Positions 48,158 to 55,734 of a DNA stretch of 55,734 nt are shown here, piece by piece. The DNA lies in contig CALGNZ010000089.1 in NCBI GenBank assembly GCA_937957915.1, forward strand, positions 1 to 55,734, given 5' to 3'. The stretch comes from an uncultured Granulosicoccaceae bacterium. Lineage in GTDB: Bacteria; Pseudomonadota; Gammaproteobacteria; Granulosicoccales; Granulosicoccaceae. The notes below the pieces were generated by a model. It was not told the origin of the DNA, searched no databases, and was given only the letters and a program-made list of their open reading frames with translations. A program made the position numbers and the translations under genes. Positions within the stretch are counted from its first letter, which is position 1. The number at the start of each line of letters is the position of its first letter.

Positions 48158-48952
48158 ATGATGTATGTGTTGTTCACACTACTGGGCTTTGCCAGCAGCT
48201 TAATTTCCAGTGTGTTCGGCTTTGGTTCAGCAATGGTTGTACTGGCAGTTGGTCCGTACCTGTTGCCTGCGCATCAGGTGATTGCATTGTCTGCCATCTT
48301 GTTCGCCGCTTCTACGGTGGCTAAAACCTTTGCTTTCAGATCTCATATTCACTGGCGTCTGGTCGGGTACATCACAGCGGGCAGCCTGCCATTTGCCTAT
48401 CTGGGCGGTCTTCTATTGCCCCATCTGTCGCAATCCGTATTGCAGCGATCTCTGGGAATGTTTGTACTCGTTTATGTCGGACTGAAAATACCGGCGGTTA
48501 ACACCGCGTTTGGTCATGTTAGCCGCGGACTTAGCCAGTTACGCACTACTGCCAGTGTAAAGCGCGCAGAGCTGGCTGAGGTATCAGCACAAAAGCCACC
48601 GGGAAAGATCTTTCTGATTGCAGTTGCAGCGAGCTATGGCTTTGCATCCGGCCTGATTGGCAGTGGCAGCATCATAAAGGCTATTTTTTTTCGTCAACTC
48701 GAGATGCGCAAAGAAGCATTTGTCGGCACCATGGCAGCCACATCAGTTGTAGCGACCATTGGCAAAATAGTCGCCTACGTGCAAACCGGCCTGTTGCATG
48801 GCGGACTGGCAACACCGATCGTCACCCTGATCGTAGTGGCTGTTTGCGCTGTCGTTATTGGCAAACGCTTCCTACAAAAAATTGACAGTGAGCTTTTTAA
48901 CCACGGCATCACCTTACTCGTAGCGTTAGCAGGGCTCGGCCTGCTGCTGTAG
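48158..48952 (+). CDS. TauE/SafE-family membrane transporter
   Basis: Inner-membrane protein of 265 residues with about eight helices. The family pattern appears as LGFASSLISSVFGFGSAMVV at the N-terminus and its internal repeat SYGFASGLIGSGSIIKAIFF in the second half. TauE/SafE proteins move sulfite, sulfoacetate or other organic anions; cargo here is unknown. The frame is open to 48098; the ATG pair at 48158/48161 begins at the first helix and is preferred. It lies about 135 bp after the demethylating dehydrogenase pair on the same strand and could export or import a related compound. Confidence 0.9.
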   Translation: MMYVLFTLLGFASSLISSVFGFGSAMVVLAVGPYLLPAHQVIALSAILFAASTVAKTFAFRSHIHWRLVGYITAGSLPFAYLGGLLLPHLSQSVLQRSLGMFVLVYVGLKIPAVNTAFGHVSRGLSQLRTTASVKRAELAEVSAQKPPGKIFLIAVAASYGFASGLIGSGSIIKAIFFRQLEMRKEAFVGTMAATSVVATIGKIVAYVQTGLLHGGLATPIVTLIVVAVCAVVIGKRFLQKIDSELFNHGITLLVALAGLGLLL

Positions 48953-49088
48953 ATAGCTGATTCGGCGAAACTGTACGGCAATTGCGACTGGCGACCAAAA
49001 AACTCGCTGGCTCAATACATTATTCACTCAGCCGATAGGTTGCTAAGGGTTACGTTATTTATAACCGGCTGTGAAGGGATCTCAAGCC

Positions 49089-49760
49089 ATGACGACAGGG
49101 AGTCACTATTCAATTCGCCCCAGACGGATCGGCAAGTACGCCAGTACGCTTGAAGCCTCCTGGGCACTGCATTTGCGCCCCATGTGCGATGCTATCGAGT
49201 ACGTCGGCGCTACCCACAGTTCCTACGACTTCCTTGTCAATTCTGCCGGTCGTGAAATTGCGCTTGAAATAAAGCCGCAGCTGAACAACGACGATAGCGC
49301 GCAAAAAGACCGAAATGGAATACCTACAATTGTTTATGAAGCGGCAGCTCGCGCGTACCAGAAACAGGTAGAGCAAACCAGTATTCATGGCCTGGTCGTT
49401 ACCCTTATTGCCACCGGTTATCCGGAGTCTGCCAAGTGGTTTCTGGTTTTGTGTGAGGCAGATGATCCTCGCTTCAGGCACAGACATATGCGCAATAGCA
49501 AGCGGGTCTTCAACGACATAAATATTCGATCATTGTCAGACTATACAATCTACGTACTGGACGGCTGTCCGGAAATCGGAGATCGTCTCGCAGACTGGAT
49601 CACAACCGCTGTCAATCAATGCAAAAAATCTGTTGATATCACCGACTATCGGCAACTTTCAGAGCGTGCGCAGAGCCCCTTGAGTGAAAAACAGAGAAAG
49701 AAACTGGAGAACCGCGCCAGACAGGCGGAGCGGTGCCGGAATACCAATACCGGAACCTGA
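49089..49760 (+). CDS. Lone TnsA-like PD-(D/E)XK nuclease
   Basis: Protein of 223 residues. The N-terminal 64 residues fit a TnsA-type nuclease core: Glu22 in YASTLEASWALHL, Asp47 in SSYDFLVNSAGR and Glu60-x-Lys62 in ALEIKPQ, giving an E-D-ExK set. The rest is polar with a basic, helical C-terminus (LSEKQRKKLENRARQAERCR). It might cut DNA, as TnsA does at transposon ends, but no TnsB/C/D, tRNA or att-like site is nearby. The ATG at 49089 has AAGGGA upstream; a GTG at 49071 is possible. An alternative is a degradation- or repair-type nuclease. Family placement is by motif only. Confidence 0.65.
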   Translation: MTTGSHYSIRPRRIGKYASTLEASWALHLRPMCDAIEYVGATHSSYDFLVNSAGREIALEIKPQLNNDDSAQKDRNGIPTIVYEAAARAYQKQVEQTSIHGLVVTLIATGYPESAKWFLVLCEADDPRFRHRHMRNSKRVFNDINIRSLSDYTIYVLDGCPEIGDRLADWITTAVNQCKKSVDITDYRQLSERAQSPLSEKQRKKLENRARQAERCRNTNTGT

Positions 49761-49818
49761 CTCACAATGTGACCACAGTGAATTCAACAACTGCGATCAC
49801 ACACGATTGTGCACCGCT

Positions 49819-50538
49819 TTAAGCGATCTCTTTTTCCATCTCGGCTACAAAATCAGGCTGTAATTTCAACGCCTGTTGCAGTGACTCCAGCCACTGGTTT
49901 TCCTGGTCATTGGACTGATCGATCACGACTCTTGCGGCCAGATACATTTCTGCTGCGGCTGTCTCGGATTCGACAAGACTGGCCAGAGTATCTACTGAAG
50001 GCGGGTTCTCAATTTCACCGCGCAGAAACTCGAGCAACTCGGTATCGAAGTTCTGATTGCCCATCTTGTCCATGATGATCTTCTTTTCAGCGGCGTCAAT
50101 GTGACCATCAGCCTGAGCGGCTGCAATCATGGCACGAAGCAACACGACGCTTCGCTCCTGCAGCGGTTGTTGCTCCAGCGAATCAATTGGTGAGGCCGCG
50201 GTGCCGTCTGCCGATTCAATCGTCCTGACTCGCCCGCCCTGAACGTTTTGTTCCCACCGCTGCCAGGCGTTATAGGCCAATCCGCCAATCGCTGCAACAC
50301 TGCCGAGCTTGAGCGCTGTTCCACCGAGTCGGCGCCCTGCCCGTGTACCGAGCAAAATTGCCAGCGCGCCAGCCGCAACCGCACCGGTCTTCATGCCAGA
50401 TACCATTGCGTCGCGCTCCGGGCCGGCTTTCGGAACATCGAGATGTTTCTCAGCCTTCTCCATTACCTGATCCAGCGCTCCCGACGCCATTGACTGACCG
50501 TCTGCCAGCACAGAGTCCAACACCCTTTTTGCATCCAT
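49819..50538 (-). CDS. DUF533 (YebE-like, TerB-fold) protein
   Basis: Protein of 239 residues. A glycine/alanine-rich hydrophobic part (~50-90: GAVAAGALAILLGTRAGRRL and VAAIGGLAYNAWQRW) suggests membrane association. The C-terminal ~120 residues are a TerB-like helical domain with LLRAMIAAAQADGHIDAAEKKII and ETAAAEMYLAARVVID, the DUF533 pattern. In E. coli YebE belongs to the Cpx envelope-stress response, which is general knowledge of the family. Start at 50538. It converges on the nuclease gene and diverges from the second giant gene. Confidence 0.88.
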   Translation of the reverse strand: MDAKRVLDSVLADGQSMASGALDQVMEKAEKHLDVPKAGPERDAMVSGMKTGAVAAGALAILLGTRAGRRLGGTALKLGSVAAIGGLAYNAWQRWEQNVQGGRVRTIESADGTAASPIDSLEQQPLQERSVVLLRAMIAAAQADGHIDAAEKKIIMDKMGNQNFDTELLEFLRGEIENPPSVDTLASLVESETAAAEMYLAARVVIDQSNDQENQWLESLQQALKLQPDFVAEMEKEIA

Positions 50539-50868
50539 AATTTCAGCTTCACTTTAGTTAATGGCAAGAGGCATCATTTTACCCGAGCTAGTCCAAGAAT
50601 GTAGCTCGACCACCAGCAACCTCTGTATCAGGAGATATGGCGATTGAATGACAATCAAAGAACCTGGCAGTAAAAATTCGTGACACGTATCTATCTTTGC
50701 CCGATCCAGATCATAGTTGACCTATTCCATAGCCAATCCGAAAGCTGACTGTCGCATTACGTGAACGGGTCGAACCCTAAATCGCCAACCGGGCCCATCT
50801 CGATGGACCAATAGCTGCAACTTACTCCTTGCAGTAGCCCATGCTTGTAGCTGCCTTAGCCCCGGTAC
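50539..50868. other. Intergenic region upstream of the second giant gene
   Basis: About 330 bp between the divergent DUF533 and giant genes. It should hold both promoters; no element is recognised. Confidence 0.45.
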
Positions 50869-53800
50869 ATGAATCAAGTGCAGGCTGAATCCGCGCAGTC
50901 GCTCAGCGGAGATCATTATACTTCGAATAGCCCAGCAACCTTGAAGCCACCAAAGTATAAAACCACATACAGCGTAGTACCGGTCGTCGAGATACTGGAA
51001 CCGCGAGTTCTATTTTCGGCAGACGCTTTCTCTGTGGGTCTCGACTATCTGCCTACTGATCTCGCTGAGCCTGTTCCGAGCGTGCCCCATACAGGTATGC
51101 ACGAAAGTGATGAATCACTTCAGTCATCTGTACTTGCCGACGCCATCAAACTTCCTTCTGAAAGCTCTTCTGTTGAACTTGTCTTCGTCAGTGAGTCCAT
51201 ACCAGAGCACAAAAAAATCATTGATGAGCTGCAGGCGAAGCTCAAACCAGGCCAAACACTTCACGTCTACTCAATCGGTGTGTCCGATGGTCTTGAGCAG
51301 GTAACAGATACGATAGCTCAATACAGCCAACTCAATGCTGTGCATATAGTTTCACACGGCCAAGTCGGCAAGATTCAGATAGGGACCGATCTCCTCGACA
51401 TAAACACGCTTCCAGACTCCTCTCTAACCCACTGGAAGAACGCGTTAGCCGTTGATGCTGATTTGCTTTTCTACGGTTGTAATATAGCTGAATCGGAATC
51501 AGGCAGAGAGTTACTTCGAGAAATCGCAACAGTAACCGGTGCCGGCGTGGCCGCCAGTATCGATGCCACTGGCCCCGCCGAGTATGGCGGAAACTGGGCC
51601 CTTGAATTCGAAACAGAACTCATTGAATCCACTCTGCTTGAGGAAGGTCTGGCTGCCTCATCATCGTTGCTGGAGGCAATCTACGTCGACGAGAAACAGG
51701 ATGTTGTCGATGCCCCCGACCTATCATCGGTAGGTAGTTTGATCGCGGACCCAGGCAATGACAACAGAATATCGCTACGAGAGGCCATACTTGCAGCAAA
51801 CACAGAAGCAACTGCAGATGTAATATATCTTCAATCTGACACATACGAAATCGAAGCAGGGACTGGAGATCTTGCCGGCGATTTCGATATCCGCAATCCA
51901 CTGACAATAATCGGCAATGGAAATACCCAGACAAAAATAGATGCAATGGATAGGGACCGCATCTTCGAATTTGAAGATGCCGGCGAAGCAACCATTATTG
52001 GCGTGGAGCTGAAAAGTGGCCTGGTATCCGATGGTGGCGGCGGAATCTATAACTCAGGCACAGACCTAACCCTTGATAACATTGAAATCCACGACTCACA
52101 TGCCGGCACCGGAGGCGCATTGTTCATCAATACCGGTAATACGGTTACGCTTAAGAACATAGAGTTTCATAACAATACGGCCACTGACTCCGGTGGATCT
52201 ATTTTCATAAATCGCGACGAAGCAAACATTGCGAACGGCTCGACCGTGACGATAGAAGACTCGATAATCAGAACGTCATCAGCAACAGATGGAACAGATT
52301 TTAAGTCAGGTGGCGGCGTCTGGAACGGCGGGCTACTTTACATCTACCGCTCTAGCATAACTGATAATGAGGCATTCTACGGCGGAGGAATTTACAACAA
52401 AGGGGAAACCTATATTGTTGACACCACTGTCAAGAATAACGATGCCAGTGACAGCGCCACAATTACCGTCACACAGGGTGGCGGACTACATAACGTCGGT
52501 ACTACAACAGTGGAACGTTCGCTGTTCTATCTCAATACCGCCGATCACGGCGGTGCAATCTGGAATAACGGTACGCTAAAAGTCAGTGACTCTACTTTCG
52601 CCGTAAACACGGGCGATCTCGGTGGCGCAATATCTCACAATAATGCAACTGCAGAAATTGTAAGAAGTACAATCGCAAACAATATTGCTATTTTTGGGCA
52701 CGCCGCCGCTCACATCGGCGACGGAACATTATCAATGGCGGGAACCCTTTTACAGGGAAACGACGATCCGGTCGACTTAAATATAGGTGTCTACGGCTCA
52801 GGAATTTTCGAATCACGAGGATACAATATTTCAGACCTCAGCCTGCCAAACGCTGCTGCAACAGACGAGGAAAACCTGGACGCTGGCATTTCTAGCAACC
52901 TTCAAAGCGAGGGTGGTTACACTGAGACTTATACAATTGGCCTGGCCAGCCCGGCCGTCAACGCCGGTGAACTTGTAAATCTAGACCCAGCGACAGAAAC
53001 GATCGTCGATGTAACTGGCAGAAAAAGAGAGGCGAACGCCGATATTGGCGCCTTTGAATATGCCGGTTTTTTACCATATTCCGGCCCGTCAGTCACAGTT
53101 AACAAAGAGTTAATTGTGACTGAAGATAGTATCTCCACCCTCGGCCCCACCCTTCTGTATGCTACCGATCCGGATTTTCCTAACGTCGACTGGGACACAG
53201 TCAAATTCGAGGTGAAAGACCCACTACCACAGTACGGGAACCTGTTGGTTGATGGTACCGCGGTTACTTCCGCAAATAGAATATTCACTCTACGCGATAT
53301 TATCGAGAGCAAGCTTGAATACCAACACAACGGAACCGGTACCAGCGACAGTTTTAAATTCACAGTAACCGACGGCTCTGATACTACCGCAGAGAAAACA
53401 TTCCGCATAAGTATTCTGAATGTTAATGACGCACCTGTGATTTCAAGTGTTGAATCTGCCTCATTGGTGTTTCAGGAAAACGGCCCAGCCATTAACCTGT
53501 CTCAGTCGCTCACCATTGATGACCTTGACAACAACCAACTAAGCTCCGCTCAGGTTAAATTATCTTCGACTGACTATAACTCACTTACTGAATCACTCAG
53601 TGCAGCCCCAGTTGGACTAATCACCGCAACCTGGAACGCATCCACAGGCATTCTAAACCTGAATGGAACTGACTCGGTTGCCAACTACATTACGACGCTC
53701 AGATCTGTAACCTACCAGAACACGGACGACAATCCTGGATCAGCAAATCGTACTGCTGAATTCTCGGTTGTTGATGAAGATCTTTTGGCGTCCGCTGTGG

Positions 53801-55734
53801 CGACTCGAAACATTGCTGTTCATGCCGACAATGATGCGCCGACGATTTCAAATGTTGAAACGGCCGCACTAATTTTTCAGGAGAATGGCTCACCACTCCC
53901 CCTGTCTTCATCACTGACCCTTGCTGATCCGGACAACGGTCAACTGAGTTCTGCTAAGGTTAAGTTATCTTCGACTGACTATAACTCACTTACTGAATCA
54001 CTCAGTGCAAATCCGGTTGGACTAATCACCGCAACCTGGAGCGCATCCACAGGCATTCTCAGCCTGAATGGAACTGACTCGATAGTCAACTACGTTGCGA
54101 GCCTTAGATCTGTCGCCTACCAAAATACAGATGATAACCCCAGATCGGCAAATCGCACTGTTGAATTCTCGGTTGTTGATGAAGATCTTTTGGCATCCGC
54201 TGTGGCGACTCGGAACATCACTGTTCAACCCGACAATGATGCGCCGACGATTTCAAATGTTGAAACCGCCACATTGGTGTTTCAGGAAAACGGCCCAGCC
54301 ATTAACCTGTCTCAGTCGCTCACCATTGATGACCTCGACAACAACCAACTAAGTTCTGCTCAGGTTAAATTATCTTCGACTGACTATAACTCACTTACTG
54401 AATCACTCAGTGCAAACCCGGTTGGACTAATCACCGCAACCTGGAACGCATCCACAGCCATTCTCAGCCTGAATGGAACTGACTCGGTTGCCAACTACAT
54501 TACGACGCTCAGATCTGTTACCTACCAGAACACGGACGACAACCCTGGATTGGCAAATCGTACTGCTGAATTCTCAGTTGTTGATGAAGATCTTTTGGCA
54601 TCCGCTGTGGCTTCCCGAAACATTACTGTTCAACCGAACAATGATGCGCCGACGATTTCAAATGTTGAAACGGCCGCATTAATTTTTCAGGAGAATGGCT
54701 CACCACTCCCCCTATCTTCATCACTGACCCTTGCTGATCCGGACAACGGTCAACTGAGTTCTGCTCAGGTTAAGTTAACTTCAGCAGATTACAACTCGCT
54801 TACTGAATCGCTTAGTGCTAACCCGGTTGGACTAATCACCGCAACCTGGAACGGATCCTCAGGCATTCTCAGCCTGAATGGAACTGACTCGGTTGCCAAC
54901 TACGTCGCGACCCTTAGATCTGCCGCCTACCAAAACACGGACGACAACCCCGGATCGGCAAATCGCACTGTTGAATTCTCGGTCGTTGACGAAAATCTAT
55001 TGGCGTCCGCTGTGGCTCCCCGGAACATTACCGTTCAGCCCGACAATGATGCTCCTGTGATTTCCAATGTGGAAACGACTCCATTGGCGTTTCAAGAAAA
55101 TGGTGCAGACATAACTCTGTCCGACTCTCTTACCATTGAAGACATAGACAGCATCCAGTTAAGTTCTGCTCAGGTTAAGTTATCTTCAACGGACTATAAC
55201 TCACTTACAGAGTCACTTAACGCAAATCCGGTTGGAGTAATTGCCGCACACTGGAACGCATCCACCGGCATTCTGAGCATCATTGGAACAGATACGATAG
55301 CCAACTACATTTCGACCCTCAGATCTGTAGCCTACCAAAACACGGACGATAACCCCGGATCGTCAAATCGCACCGTTGAATTCTCCGTCATGGATGAAAA
55401 TCTATTGGCGTCCGCTGTGGCATCGCGGGATATTACTGTTCAGCCGGTCAACGATGCACCGTCAGCAAGCAACCTGTTTCTTACCACAGAAGAAGACAAC
55501 TCGATAGCACTCAGAGTAGTTGACTTTGGTTTTATTGATTCCCTGGATAATAATAACTTTCATTCAATCACAGTTGTAACAGCACCAAATAGCGACTCGC
55601 TGACCCTCAACGGCACACCCGTTTATACCGGCCAACAGATAGCCACGACAGACATTGAAACCGGAAAAGTAGTGTTCACTCCACCATCGTCTAGCAATGG
55701 CGACATACACTTTAGTCTGTCATTCAGGGTCACT
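50869..55734 (+). CDS. Second giant LEPR / DUF4347-like protein (partial, runs off the right edge)
   Basis: Open frame of 1622 codons without a stop, so the 3' end is outside the window. The first in-frame start after the TAG at 50857 is ATG 50869; no clear ribosome site is visible. Residues 43-51 read LEPRVLFSA. A DUF4347-like domain follows, with His163 in AVHIVSHGQ and Cys204 in LLFYGCNIA, the same pair as in the first giant protein. Next come a CSLREA-like motif (NRISLREAILAAN, ~303-315) and a parallel beta-helix with GGGIYN and GGAIWNNG turns (~385-640), a cadherin-like domain, five 135-residue repeats and the start of a DFGF repeat (RVVDFGFIDS). Probably a surface or secreted protein; function beyond that is not known. 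Confidence 0.9.
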   Translation, partial: MNQVQAESAQSLSGDHYTSNSPATLKPPKYKTTYSVVPVVEILEPRVLFSADAFSVGLDYLPTDLAEPVPSVPHTGMHESDESLQSSVLADAIKLPSESSSVELVFVSESIPEHKKIIDELQAKLKPGQTLHVYSIGVSDGLEQVTDTIAQYSQLNAVHIVSHGQVGKIQIGTDLLDINTLPDSSLTHWKNALAVDADLLFYGCNIAESESGRELLREIATVTGAGVAASIDATGPAEYGGNWALEFETELIESTLLEEGLAASSSLLEAIYVDEKQDVVDAPDLSSVGSLIADPGNDNRISLREAILAANTEATADVIYLQSDTYEIEAGTGDLAGDFDIRNPLTIIGNGNTQTKIDAMDRDRIFEFEDAGEATIIGVELKSGLVSDGGGGIYNSGTDLTLDNIEIHDSHAGTGGALFINTGNTVTLKNIEFHNNTATDSGGSIFINRDEANIANGSTVTIEDSIIRTSSATDGTDFKSGGGVWNGGLLYIYRSSITDNEAFYGGGIYNKGETYIVDTTVKNNDASDSATITVTQGGGLHNVGTTTVERSLFYLNTADHGGAIWNNGTLKVSDSTFAVNTGDLGGAISHNNATAEIVRSTIANNIAIFGHAAAHIGDGTLSMAGTLLQGNDDPVDLNIGVYGSGIFESRGYNISDLSLPNAAATDEENLDAGISSNLQSEGGYTETYTIGLASPAVNAGELVNLDPATETIVDVTGRKREANADIGAFEYAGFLPYSGPSVTVNKELIVTEDSISTLGPTLLYATDPDFPNVDWDTVKFEVKDPLPQYGNLLVDGTAVTSANRIFTLRDIIESKLEYQHNGTGTSDSFKFTVTDGSDTTAEKTFRISILNVNDAPVISSVESASLVFQENGPAINLSQSLTIDDLDNNQLSSAQVKLSSTDYNSLTESLSAAPVGLITATWNASTGILNLNGTDSVANYITTLRSVTYQNTDDNPGSANRTAEFSVVDEDLLASAVATRNIAVHADNDAPTISNVETAALIFQENGSPLPLSSSLTLADPDNGQLSSAKVKLSSTDYNSLTESLSANPVGLITATWSASTGILSLNGTDSIVNYVASLRSVAYQNTDDNPRSANRTVEFSVVDEDLLASAVATRNITVQPDNDAPTISNVETATLVFQENGPAINLSQSLTIDDLDNNQLSSAQVKLSSTDYNSLTESLSANPVGLITATWNASTAILSLNGTDSVANYITTLRSVTYQNTDDNPGLANRTAEFSVVDEDLLASAVASRNITVQPNNDAPTISNVETAALIFQENGSPLPLSSSLTLADPDNGQLSSAQVKLTSADYNSLTESLSANPVGLITATWNGSSGILSLNGTDSVANYVATLRSAAYQNTDDNPGSANRTVEFSVVDENLLASAVAPRNITVQPDNDAPVISNVETTPLAFQENGADITLSDSLTIEDIDSIQLSSAQVKLSSTDYNSLTESLNANPVGVIAAHWNASTGILSIIGTDTIANYISTLRSVAYQNTDDNPGSSNRTVEFSVMDENLLASAVASRDITVQPVNDAPSASNLFLTTEEDNSIALRVVDFGFIDSLDNNNFHSITVVTAPNSDSLTLNGTPVYTGQQIATTDIETGKVVFTPPSSSNGDIHFSLSFRVT
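53436..55460 (+). repeat. Five 405-bp in-frame tandem repeats, A-B-A-B-C pattern
   Basis: Units start at 53436, 53841, 54246, 54651 and 55056, exactly 405 bp (135 residues) each. Every unit holds FQENG near its start, the core SLTESL and an AYQNTDDNP-type segment. Units 1 and 3 share NLSQSLTIDDLDNNQ; units 2 and 4 share PLSSSLTLADPDNGQ; unit 5 differs (TLSDSLTIEDIDSIQ). The alternation implies duplication of an 810-bp pair. Confidence 0.93.

Overview
The window looks like chromosomal DNA of a marine, heterotrophic Gammaproteobacterium with a large accessory genome. The basis is the mix of families seen: two very large LEPR-motif surface-type proteins, TauD- and PhyH-type dioxygenases, dimethylglycine/sarcosine dehydrogenases, a threonate-dehydrogenase-like enzyme, a PilZ protein, DUF533 and MAPEG proteins. 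Granulosicoccaceae-like bacteria come to mind, but this is a guess from gene content only. No rRNA, tRNA, CRISPR array, transposase or phage gene was recognised.

Layout. 1-~570: a 162-bp tandem repeat, running in from the left edge, with REP-like inverted repeats. 655-2458: an amidase and a small membrane protein. 2477-17712 (minus strand): an apparent two-gene operon made of a 4051-residue giant protein (LEPR motif, DUF4347-like His/Cys domain, LamG and cadherin-like repeats, C-terminal membrane segment) whose stop codon overlaps the start of a hybrid histidine kinase carrying two HPt domains. 18439-24389: a lipoprotein, an aromatic-amino-acid-lyase homologue that lacks the MIO triad and is coupled to an ornithine-cyclodeaminase-like protein, then SDR, DUF1330 and membrane-AraC genes. 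24712-33812: scattered single metabolic genes (hydrolase, MAPEG, TauD, PhyH, homocysteine methyltransferase, sugar-isomerase-like cupin, sorbosone-dehydrogenase-like enzyme, a Tat-type protein). 33907-42623: a coiled-coil OmpA protein, a threonate-dehydrogenase-like enzyme, an EamA transporter, the NAD(P)HX repair enzyme, a VTT membrane protein and a PilZ protein. 43081-48952: two overlapping paralogous FAD/GcvT demethylating dehydrogenases followed by a TauE-type exporter. 49089-50538: a lone TnsA-like nuclease and a DUF533 protein. 50869 to the right edge: the start of a second LEPR/DUF4347 giant protein, never closed by a stop, with a CSLREA-like/beta-helix section and five 405-bp tandem repeats in an A-B-A-B-C pattern.

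How genes may work together. The strongest candidate for an undescribed system is the pair giant protein plus translationally coupled hybrid kinase, together with a second giant protein that shares its N-terminal architecture and repeat family. Both keep a His-Gly and a Cys motif spaced like a caspase-fold dyad. The remaining genes fit scavenging of small organic nitrogen and carbon compounds (methylated glycines, amides, sugar acids, amino acids).
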